Below are positions 26,231 through 38,038 of a stretch of DNA of 64,000 nucleotides, piece after piece (positions within the stretch are counted from its first letter, which is position 1; every line of letters starts with the position of its first letter). The notes beneath the pieces are model-generated. The model did no database searches. It had not been told where the DNA came from and saw only the letters and a list, made by a program, of their open reading frames with translations. This stretch comes from Acanthosepion esculentum (Eukaryota > Mollusca > Cephalopoda > Sepiida > Sepiidae), in the NCBI GenBank assembly GCA_964036315.1, contig OZ038500.1, positions 61,784,102 through 61,848,101 of the forward strand. The letters are read 5' to 3'. The position numbers and the translations under genes were made by a program.

Positions 26231-29200
26231 ATCATACTTATTATAAAACCCAGATTGTGTGTGTGTGTTCGTTTATATATGGGATCGGATTTCCTACATT
26301 TTTCAACCGATTTCAACAAAACTTCACAGGACTACGTAAAATTACCCGGCGGTGGTTCTGACAGCACCAAAAATGGGAAAAATACAATTGTTTTTGCACA
26401 AAATCAATTTGAAAGCACGGGTAAGTGCCATTTATGCAGATTTTTCACAGTCTTTGGACGATGTTCCACCAAAACAAAGCAAACGGTCCAGTTTCTGATA
26501 GCACTAACGCTTGGCTATCTAACAAGTACCAAATTGTTTGCAAGACTGTCAAAGCCGCTTGACCATAAACGGGGGTACTAAGGGACAGGATTTAGCCCTC
26601 TGAACACACATTCACTGGCACAGTATGTACAGTTTTGGTTTGATTCAAATGAAATTTATGACACTTGTGGCTTACTATCGCCTTTACGTGTGTCAAATTA
26701 CAGAATTTTTCGGCAAAAATAACCGTAGCTGCACGCGGATCAATCTTTTTTGTAACTTCCTTACACGCACAGCTGCATACAACCAAGTCCACGTGTCAAT
26801 ACCGAGACTGCTGCAAGCCCATTGGTCGCTTTCAGAGCTTGACCTTGGCGCCTGTCCAATCATCATGCAGGATTTCTCACACGTTATAGCGCCCGCGTGA
26901 TTGCGCGTCAGTTTATGTGTAAGTGCGCTCAAGGTCAACCACCTCTATTGCGTGACTCTGGCGTGCTTTCACACTTTTGCGTTTATTGTTGCCCGCGTAC
27001 ACGCACTTGGCTCCGCAAGTTGTTGATTACGTGTTCTAGCTGTTTTTTTGTTTTATAGTTCTAACCGTCCCCACACACATTAGCCAATTGTACTGAAAAT
27101 CCATTTCCTTTTGGATTTACCTTTTTAAATTTCCAGTTTTTTAGTTTCGAGTTCCCCCTTTAGTAACATCTGAACTCATTTTACTGGGTGTTCCCCTTTT
27201 TGTGTCTACGTTAGCAGTGCACGTTTTTTCGTTTTTGATTTGTCAAAATCTCCTTTTAAGCTTTACCCTCTATGACGTTTTTACTGTTTGGATACCACCT
27301 AAAAGGAGGAAACTTTTGGGACGGCACATGGCAGCTACCTCCGCTGCTAGAGCAGCGAGGGCGAGTGAAACCACTGAACAGATTTCTTTGCATCTTTCAC
27401 GGATGGCCTCGAGCTCAGCTGCTCGCTTATCTGCGGAGAGCGCCACTGCGCAGACTGAAAGGCTGGCTTTAGTGGCTTCAACCATGTCTGCACGCCGCAC
27501 CAGGCTTTCAGTTGAAGAACGTTCACTTCAGAATTCACAGGACGCAGTCCGCGTAGCTAGGTTGAGGGCTTCACAGTCCCCAGCACAGAAAACCCATCGT
27601 CGTTTGCGGGATGACACCGCCGAAGATTGCTCCAGGGGTTTAGAAAACCCCGGACAAACAACTTCACGTCATCTTAGGAATACTAGGGCTACAGCCGCCT
27701 CTAGAGCTTCAGAACAAGCCCAAGAAACTGCTCATCATCACGTTAGAAATGCCCGCTCCACCACGTCTGCCAGAGCCTGAGAAAGCCCTGCACAGACCGC
27801 TGTTTGTCACGTTAGAAATGCCCACTCCACTGCATCTGCTAGAGTCCTAGAAAGCCCTACACAGACCACTGTTCTTCGTGTTAGAAATTCCCGCTCGACT
27901 GCATCTGCCAGAGCCCTAGAAAGCCCTGCACAAACCACTATTTGTTGCGTTAGAAATGTCCGCTCTATTGCGTCTACCAGGGCTGCAGAAAACTCTGAAG
28001 TACGCCGTCAACGGCTCAAAAACATTAGCCAACTTCGACCTTCTTTGAATGGCGTAACTTTGCCGTCTGCGTCATTTTGGTCAAATGCCGCATACAATTA
28101 TGACGGCACTGTCAACTATTTCGCTAGGAGGGACGTACAAATAGGAGCCATGGATAAAGTTTGCACTTTTTGCAACGCAAAAAAGTGGGCCAGTGAGCAA
28201 CCACTTAGGGACTTCCTTCTGGGTACAACTTCGGAGTCAACACATTTTCTTGAAGCAATACGAAAGTACAACTGTTGCTTCCAGATGACGTCTTTTGGTG
28301 CGAAGTGAGGGGGGATGGATGCATACTTTCAAAGTGCAAGGCCAGGTTTACCACTTAATGGGATCACTTTTGGCTGATCAGGGAGAGCCACCTCAGTTCC
28401 TACAAATTTACTTTCTCACTGACTACAACGAGCAGGTTAATGCGCATATCGGCATTCTGCCTAGCGATATTTCCGTCGGTCCCCGTAGAGACATTCTGTT
28501 CCGTCTACAAGACATGCTTCACGAAACTAACAGTTACATCCAAAGTTTAAAGTTTGCCTTGCAAAACAACTCTTCGACCTCTTTCAGCGTTGTCATCAAT
28601 GCAGACAGACGGCCTCACGGTGAGCATGAGCGTCACTTCAATGCTCCTGCATGTAATGAAGTCGTCACAGTCATCCACGGTGAGGAGCATAACAGCTATA
28701 ACATTGTCATAAGGTACCGGGGCGGTGGTCTGCACCGCATCAGTGAAACCCACCGTTCATACGACCGTCTCCAGTACCCCCTTCTTTTTCCATATGGAAG
28801 CGATGGGTACCACTTCAAAATCCCAATATACCAGGCAAGCAGCAATTCCATATCGACCTCAAAGACAGTCTCCTGTAGGGCTTACTACGCTTACATGTTT
28901 ATGGTTAGGGAGGATGAATTTAACCACTTGCACAGATGCAGTCAACTATTTCTTCAATTCGCTGTTGACATGGCTGCAAAAATGGAGTCGGAGAGGTTAG
29001 TACTCATCAAGTTAAAACAATCCAAACTTAGAACCGACTCCTACATTCACCTTCGTGATGGTCTGCGTTCTGATGGTGACCCACGCAATCTCGGCAAACC
29101 GTGCATTTTGCCTTCCTCTTACACTGGTGGCCCTCGATACATGCATGAAAGGACACAAGACACAATGGGTTGAAATCACATGCAAACTTTTTCCAGGTCA

Positions 29201-32200
29201 GCAGTACTCACACCGCCCTGACCTAATTTCCCGCGTTTTCCGGTTCCATCTGTGTAAGCTTATGGATTTAATCCTTAAAGGGCAAGTCTTCGGACACGTT
29301 AAGTGTCATATGTATACAGTGGAATGGCAGAAACGCGGTTTGCCTCATGCCCACATTCTGCTGTGGCTCAACGATAAGGTTGACGCAAACAAAATAGACG
29401 ATTTTATTTCTGCTGAAATTCCAGATCCTGCGCCGGATCCTTTGCTCCATGAAATCATTAAAATCAATATGATACACAGCCCCTGTGGCGCGAATTACGA
29501 AAAAAAAGGTCATGTTGGTCAAGTGGCCCCACTTGCGCAAAGGGTTACCCCCGTAAGTTTATCTCAGAAACGCAGACTGCGATGGATGGCTACACACTGT
29601 ACAGACGTAGAAGCCCAGCTGAGGGTGGCAGAACTGTGACAGTTAAGGGGCACAATCGTTGTGTGATGCCTTATTGCCCGCTGCTGTCCAAGACTTTTGG
29701 AGCCCACATAAACGTTGAATGCTGCCACTTGGTTAAGTCAATAAAGTACATCTGCAAGTACGTTAATAAAAGCAGTGATGCTGCCATTTTAGGTATCCAG
29801 CGCGACAATTGGATTGATGAGGTGGCTGATTACGTAGCTGGATGCTACCTCAGTAGTAGTGAGGCCTTTTGGCAAATTTTTGGATCCCCATACACCAAAG
29901 GGCTCCAGCCATTGTGCAGCTTGCTGTTCACTTAGAAAATGGACAGAGGATGTACTTCACCGAACAAAACACCCAGCAGGTTGCGGTAAATCCTAAAGAC
30001 ACAACCCTAACGGCTTTCTTTAAATTATGCTCAACAGATGCTTTTGCCAAAACATTGATATACCCCCAAGTCCCGTCCAAACAATCGGTGGGTTCAGTGA
30101 AAGGCTGGCGACCCTGTCGAGGGTTATCCCAAGGTAAGGTCTAACTCTTGCCTTGGACACGTTTATACCGTGCACCCCCAGCCACCTTCTACTTCCTGAA
30201 ATTGCTGGGCCAATGAGTTTCACAGATATTCGCACTGTTAACGGCATAGAATGCCAGTCTTATAGAGAGGCATGCTTCCATTTGGGATTGCTTGAAGATG
30301 ACTCCCAATGGGATGCAGCCATGGCGGAGGGTGAACTTCTCAGAACGCCATCACAGCTTCGGAACGCTGTTCGCCATTTTGCTTTTGCGATGCGAACTAA
30401 GCAATCCTCTGTCGCTCTGGCTAAAGTACAGAGAATCCATGTCAGAGGATGTGCTGTTCTCCGTTCAGCATAACAGCCCAGGAGTTGAATGCGGTTTCAC
30501 TGACTTCATATTCAACAGAGCGGTGGTGGCCCTAGAAGATGTTGTTTTCGAACTGGGAGGTGCCTCTTTACCAACTTACGATTTACCACCACCGCTCAGA
30601 GACGGTTTTGACACTGTACCAACTGAGTTATTGCGGGAAACATCCTACTCCATCAAGGGGCTGAACGCATACATTACCGAAAACGAGCCCAAACTTCTAC
30701 CTGATCAGAGGGTTGCTTTCACTACCATAACAGACAGGGCAAACGGCTCCAGTGGAGGTATATACTTTTTAGATGTGCCCAGAGGAACTGGCAAAAATTT
30801 TATTACTAAATTAGTCCTGGCAGAGGTACAGCGTCGTGGAGAGATCACTATTGCGGTCGCATCTTCCGGGATTGCTGCAACATTGCTACCAGGAGGTAGA
30901 ACCACTCATTCGGTTTTTAGGTTGCCGGCCACAAACTCCTCTCTACAACATAAAGAATTTGCCACAGGCTGAAGTTCTGTGGAGATGCAAACTTATAGTT
31001 TGGGATGAGTGCACAATGGCACACAAGGGCGCCCTTGAGGCACTTGACCAAAGTCTCCAAGACATCTGCGACTCCTCTGACCCCATGGGTGGAGTAACCC
31101 TTCTCCTCACAGGCGACTTCAGGTAGACTCTACCTGTTATTCCTAAAGGTACATGCGCTGGCACTGTCCATGCCTGCCTGAAGTCGTCTGCACTTTGGCG
31201 CCATATGGAGACTCTTAAACTGAGCACGAACATGCGTGCCTACTTGAATGAGGACTCCAGATCCGCCGACTTCACACAGGACCTTCTTGCTCTTGGGGGA
31301 GGGGAAAATGCCATCTGACACACAGGGTTTTGTGCAGATGGATCAGCTTGCCACAACTGTTGAATCACCAGATGAATTGATGAATGCAGTCTTCTACAAC
31401 CTATCCACTAATTTTGCCGATGCCGATTGGCTTGCTGGGAGGGCCATATTGGCACCGAAGAACTGTACAGTTGATTCCATCAACCATAAACTGTTGGATT
31501 GCATTCCCGGGCAATGTCATGTTTATAAGTCCATCAACAGAACTTCCGATCCATCTGAATTAGCTGAGTATCCCATAGAAATTTTGAACTCCCTTCAGCC
31601 GTCCGGACTCCCACCTCATATTCTTCGGCTCAAAGTTGGTGCTCCGAATATGCTAATCAGGAATTTGCTCCCACCTAAACAGTGCAACGGGACTCGCCTC
31701 ATTATTAAATCCCTTTCTCCAAACCTGATTGAGGTGACCATTGCAACTGGCTGCGGCAAGGGGAAAGTCGTTCTGATTCCCAGGATGCATCTTCTTCCGT
31801 CAGATGCAAGCATACCAATCAACTTTCGTCACTCACAATTTCCCGTGAAGATTTGCTTTGCTATGTCCATTAACAAATCACAAGGACAGACGCTTAGCAT
31901 TGCAGGTCTGCATTTACGTGAGCAGTGCTTCTCTCACGGCCAACTTTATGTTGGGTGCTCACGAGTTGGGTCTAAGAACTGGGTTTTCATTTACTCTCCC
32001 AACAACTGTGCTAGAAACATAACCTACACGGAGGTCCTGTAGACAACCCGCCCGGTAGCGTTTAAGCGCCATGCACACATATGCAGTCCAATTGCATGGC
32101 AATTTTTTTGTTTGTCATATTGGTTTTAACGTTAGGTCGTCATAGTCTCCACTTGCCATTACCGTATTCAGTTGCAACACAAGCTGCTAGACACATGAAC

Positions 32201-33591
32201 ACCGGCATTAGACATGATTGCTCCACTAAAGTTCCGGTTTCATTAACAGTTGATCGGAGCACCTGCAGTTCGTACCAGTGCATACAAGCACATTCACACT
32301 TGAGAAGCTTCGGAGTTCGTTTAATTGTTACAAAGGTCGAGTGTGTCTATGAAATTCAGGCTTCTTCCATATACACTTTACGGCTGCCATGGGTGAAACA
32401 TGTCAGCCATATGGCTCTATTGTTTTGTTTTTAGTCGTGTAAAAAAACCTAAAAACACGTGCCAAGTATGGCGACCCTGGTCGGTTTTCCTAAGCTCTCA
32501 GCTGTGATGTTTACTGCGACTGAAGAGAAGGTACTTCTCCATTGCAATTGAGGCGCTTGACCGTACGGCGACCCTGGTCTAGTTTCATGAGCTCTTAGCC
32601 ATGATGTTGACTGCGACTGAAGAGATGGCACTTCTCCATTGCAATTACAATGCTCGGCCTTACAGCTACCCCCGTTGCGGTTTTAAGGGCTCTCAGCTGC
32701 GATGTAGATATTCACAGATCAGAATAAAGGAAGTTATATCACAGAAATTTTCTTACCATGACACCCCGTCACTGTTCGCTCTTGTCTTGGTTTTACGGTT
32801 CTGCTTTGTGGTGGCAGCGCCGTCTTTTGGGCTTAAGATGCGTCTTTTAGTTAGACAAGCGGTTTGTTTGTGATTGTGCACGGCACATACTTTATGTCTA
32901 TGGCGTCCTCACGGCACGTTTTCCCTTCAATCCCTATGTATGTTGCAACTGAATCGTGGTTTCTTGACTACTTACCACAAGTGCTTCCAGTAATGCTTAA
33001 CGGTCCAATTGGTTAAAGCAGTAACTGCTGCCAGCTTTTACTCACAGATGTCTTAGTAATGGCAAATGACTGATGCTACAACGGCTTTCCGTTACTTCCT
33101 TCGATACCTGTATGATGTCTGCTTAAACTTTGTGTGCATTGCGTTTCAACATTTTGTAGAAACTTAGTTCCTGTCGACTTACAAAGCACATCTTTCAAAG
33201 CAACAGCAGTCCCCAACTCTTACTGTTACATCCCCGGGCAACGCCTGGCTCTACTGCTAGTAAATATATAAAATGGGTTGCATATGTGAGTCACCAGAAG
33301 ATTGGGAAAAAAAATTGGCCTTTCCTATAATGCTCATAATCTTTAGATTACTTATTTATGCTTGTTGAGAGAAGTGTGTATATAAATAAGCTATATATAT
33401 ATATATTGAAAACTTGATTCTACTGTCTATGTCAACATATGAAGGCCTAACAATTCAGTTAGGAACAGAGCTCAAAAAACTACCCATATATATGATTTGA
33501 TTATTGTGAACAACAAGTCACTTTTTGGGGGAAGACCTGCTAACAGAGAAATAGTGCAAATTGCTTACTTATGCTGGTTGAGAGAAATGTG

Positions 33592-33683
<92 letters not shown>

Positions 33684-34129
33684 ATTTTTTACTTTGTTTC
33701 TATTTTTTTAGTGTTAGGAATAAAGTTCATTAGAATTAGGTTCTTAGACCTTAATTTAATTTTTCGTGTCGTGATATGGTTTTAACTAGCATAGAAGGAA
33801 TTTGCGTTCATAAAATGTTTTTAAGTCTTTTATGACAATCGTTTTGTTTTGCATTTTTCCATACAATTAAATGATAATTAAACATCAAGCTTACTAAAAG
33901 GGCATCCATAAACCTCAACTCTCATTGACATTGACGAACTCCAGCGCCATGGCCGAAATCGGATATAACGAGCCCGGATGGGAAAGGCAAGTGTGTTTCT
34001 TTTCACGTCTTGACCATTCCTATTGGCAATAAAAATCTGCAAGAGAAACAAAAAGACAAGTTGCATTTTCTTCCTTTATTTTTGAGAAAAAAAAAAAGGT
34101 AAATTTGTATTCATGATAACATGACCTTG

Positions 34130-34164
<35 letters not shown>

Positions 34165-37100
34165 CAATAAAATAAAAATTGCATAAGCAAAGAAAGGTAC
34201 ATCTGTCTGACACAGGATGTGGGGGGGGAAGGTGTCCGCAGACATCCATCTGGCGCTGGGCACGGCTGATAATTCACATTGGCTCAGTGGAAGAAAGGAA
34301 TGATCAACACAAAGGTGAATAAAATGAATATTAAATGCCATGAAATATCCTCTACATATAGCAGACAGAGGGTACAACAAACGAAATCTGAGTATAACAA
34401 TCAAAATGTGTAGCAAAGCATATAATAATGAAAAAGACTAGTTCGAGTGGAGTCGAGCCAAGAGGGGGACCACTCGAGTGGAGTCGTGCCAAGAGGGGGA
34501 CCACTCGAGTGGAGTCGAGCCAAGAGGGGGACCACTCGAGTGGAGTCGTGCCAAGAGGGGGACCACTCGAGTGGAGTCGAGCCAAGAGGGGGACCACTCG
34601 AGTGGAGTCGTGCCAAGAGGGGGACCACTCGAGTGGAGTCGAGCCAAGAGGGGGACCACTCGAGTGGAGTCGAGCCAAGAGGGGGACCACTCGAGTGGAG
34701 TCGAGCCAAGACGGGGACCACTCGAGTGGAGTCGAGCCAAGAGGGGGACCACTCGAGTGGAGTCGAGCCAAGAGGGGGACCACTCGAGTGGAGTCGAGCC
34801 AAGAGGGGGACCACTCGAGTGGAGTCGAGCCAAGAGGGGGACCACTCGAGTGGAGTCGAGCCAAGAGGGGGACCACTCGAGTGGAGTCGAGCCAAGAGGG
34901 GGGGCCACTCGAGTGGAGTCGAGCCAAGAGGGGGACCACTCGAGTGGAGTCGAGCCAAGAGGGGGACCACTCGAGTGGAGTCGAGCCAAGAGGGGGACCA
35001 CTCGAGTGGAGTCGAGCCAAGAGGGGGACCACTCGAGTGGAGTCGAGCCAAGAGGGGGACCACTCGAGTGGAGTCGAGCCAAGAGGGGGACCACTCGAGT
35101 GGAGTCGAGCCAAGAGGGGGACCACTCGAGTGGAGTCGAGCCAAGAGGGGGACCACTCGAGTGGAGTCGAGCCAAGAGGGGGACCACTCGAGTGGAGTCG
35201 AGCCAATAGGAAATTCTTTTTCTTCTAAACAGAAGTAGATCAATATTTTCAATTTTTATAAGCTTTAAAAACCATCTGCTGTTTACTTGTAAGAAGACTT
35301 CTACTTACTTATACTCATGTATAGGTAAGTACCTCCATGAGATCGCTAAAAAAAAAAAAAGCATAGCATGATGAAAAAGACGCCAAACTTGACGAAAGTA
35401 AAATTTTATTGTCTAAATACTTATGTTATTATTAAGAGGAAAGATCAAAGTTTATTTTAATTATTTTTTAAAATTTTTCCTTCTTTTTAGAACAATCTGA
35501 ATTTTCATTTAAAAATCCTTGTTTCTCTTTGTATCACTGGAACTAGTAAAATAACATACAATTTTTAGCAGGTTTTTTTGTATGACACATTAATTTGGAA
35601 AATCTTGCAAAACTAAAAAAAATAATTGTCGGATGTTAATGAAACTTTCAGAAAGTATTCACAGATGATCGAAATTATTATAAATATAAATTTCTTTTAT
35701 TAAAATCATGGCAGAAATTTTTTTAAATATTTATTACCCCCCCCCCCAACTAATTTTATGAAAACGCTAGAAATTCGATCGCGTCAGGTTTAGTGATTAC
35801 AATAGTTAAAAGCACAAGGCTTTGAGGAATGCAAATCATGTTTTTTTTGTTTTTAATTGGATCCCCCCTACCTGAAAATCAGCTCTGAATTGTAACATAC
35901 AAAACTCAATAAAACAAATATATTATTTAATTTCAAATGCTTGTATTTGCTTTTAGTTGATTTTATGAATATGGACAATATTTTCTGAAAGCAAAAAAAA
36001 TTTTTTATGAAAAATGAATTTTTAATACAATTATTTGTTATGTTTTAAATATAATAGATTTTTACATTTAAGTTGTTAAAATATTATAAAATTAGTTAAA
36101 AGCCGCATCAGGTTTTGTAAGTGTCCTTATGAGATAGATCTTTTTTTAGTGAGTTGTAAATTGTATCGTTTTGACTAATCAGAAGACCCGCAGTAATTAA
36201 GAAATGTAATTTTGTGTTTATAATCGGACTAATTATAAAGTGCGGAAGACCAACCAGAATACAATTAAGTTGCATTATTTGAGTTAAGCATTGTTCTCTG
36301 CTGTTAAGGCCTTTACTTTTGCGAAACACGTGTGGAGAAGTTTATTTGATTTTTCAATTTCAACTGAGAAGGGTACCTAAAAGTATCAGTATCATCTTAG
36401 GAAATTTATATGATCTTATTTTTATATTAATCTCAGTTATGGCATTTTTTCCATAAATGAAATATCAAAATTAATAATAAAATGAAAGGAAATACAAATA
36501 ACACAGCAAAATGTAGTAAATGTACATAAAATTATAGTATTTTATGTACACTTCTGATAAAATTTCATGAGAAAAGTACCTATAAATTAATTAGATACCT
36601 TTCTTATGAAATTTTATCTCATTCGTAACAGTCTTATTTTAATTTCTTTATAATATATTTTCCATAAAGCATCTTAAACGTAAAGGTAAAAGCTAAGTGC
36701 AAAAAACAAAAAAAATTAAAGTTTTTCTTAAAAATAAAGAGATAAATAATTTGTTCACGTAAATGAAAAAAATTTTCACTTTTCTCCTTCCATAGGACAA
36801 ATTATCCTCACAGAATCCGTCAATATGTCATTCATCACCTGTCAAGTGACGCAAAAGTTTATGACCTGCTTTGTTTTATTTTCAAATTACATCTTTTCGG
36901 TGCAGAAGCTAAATTAAACTTGGTTCAAAATATTTTAAATAAACATAATTGCTGATTTTCTTAAAATAAGTTTTGAAAAAATGATAATTGATATTTAAAA
37001 GAATTTCAAACTGAGATTTTCATTGATTTTATAAAATGGAAAAAAAATGGTTGCCATCTGTCAATTTTGCTGGCTCAAAAAAAGATTTTTAACAAAATTT

Positions 37101-37420
37101 TCGGACATGTTAGGAACGATTAAAAAATCTAAAAAAATACCCCTAAAATACTTTGATCTTTCCTCTTAATAACAAACATTTAGTGGATAAAATTTTGTTT
37201 TCGTCAAGTTTGACATCTTTTTCATCATGCTATGCTCTTTTTTTAGCGATCTCGTGGATGTACCTATGTATAGGGCAACTTCATGCATAGTGCAACATAT
37301 GAATTTTAACTACTCCAAGAAAAAATGTATAGTGCAACCAGTCAGCAGAAATGTATGATTTTTTTAACCTCCTCAAAAAATTTACCTGTCTATAGTGTGA
37401 CCCCACCTCCCTATTTTTGG

Positions 37421-37451
<31 letters not shown>

Positions 37452-38002
37452 GATCACATTAACTTGTACAATACTCAAGTAAAGGGTGTTCCAATAACTT
37501 GGGCCGATTTTAATGTGAATTAAGTTTAAGTGTCTAATGACTTTTTCCTTTAAATTTGGCATGGATAACATGATCCAATAAATTTTCACCAATAACACTG
37601 ATTTATTTACTGCCGACTTTGATCCATCTTAATGAAACACCCTTTATATATGGTATTAACAAATGCAAAAAAAAACAACAAAAAAAAACAAACAACTCTT
37701 GCAAGTATCAAGCCTTCTGAAAACAAACTTACCTCATCAATTCCCAGTTCAGTAGTGTAAACACGCCAGGTACTGTTGTCATCTGAAGTTTCAAGCATGA
37801 ATTCAGCTACATACTCTTCTGTACCCTGTCTACCCTGGGTGGCTACTGCAGTGATAATGTATCGTCTACCCAAATCAATTGCCAAAAACTGTTCACCATT
37901 TGGGGTACTTGCCGACCACGCACCTTCCAAGAGAAAGAAGGAAACTTTTTTAACAATCAGATCCTCAAAATTTCATGAAATTAATTAAGTCAGGTAACAG
38001 AT

Positions 38003-38038
<36 letters not shown>

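Larger units (their letters stand above)
26228..33260 (+). mobile_element. Near-complete autonomous-type Helitron (7.03 kb), decayed
   Basis: The 5' end TCTATCATACTTATTATAAA plus acccag(a)ttgtgtgtg follows host A (26227). The 3' end is hairpin CCGGGCAACGCCTGG, then ctctactgCTAG, before host T (33261). It encodes in order an N-terminal repeat region, Helitron-like N domain, HUH Rep and a Pif1-type helicase, all with stops and frameshifts. The tail region has a tandem duplication of about 104 bp (32470-32690). Antisense to the host gene in intron 3. More CpG-rich than its flanks, suggesting fairly recent arrival. Short direct repeats lie just outside at 33345 and 33560. Confidence 0.92.
25171..33894 (-). 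other. Intron 3 of the CNTNAP-like gene
   Basis: Dominated by the 7.0-kb Helitron (26228-33260), which lies antisense to the host gene. It also holds a tRNA-like SINE at 25448-25545, a LINE tail, and (AT)n and (AT)n(GT)n tracts. Confidence 0.85.
34037..37732 (-). other. Intron 2 of the CNTNAP-like gene
   Basis: Contains poly(A), the 31-bp minisatellite (34445-35210), a 1.95-kb long-inverted-repeat element (35325-37272) and a small mariner-type MITE (37486-37648). Confidence 0.85.

Noticed and set aside
34445..35210. CRISPR-like regular array
   Set aside because: Units are contiguous without unique spacers and the genome is eukaryotic.
34352..35252. Six overlapping frames of 240-284 residues with Ser/Gly/Glu or Leu/Ser/Pro repeats
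   Set aside because: Caused by the 31-bp minisatellite cycling through all frames. Same peptide in every frame, so not a gene.
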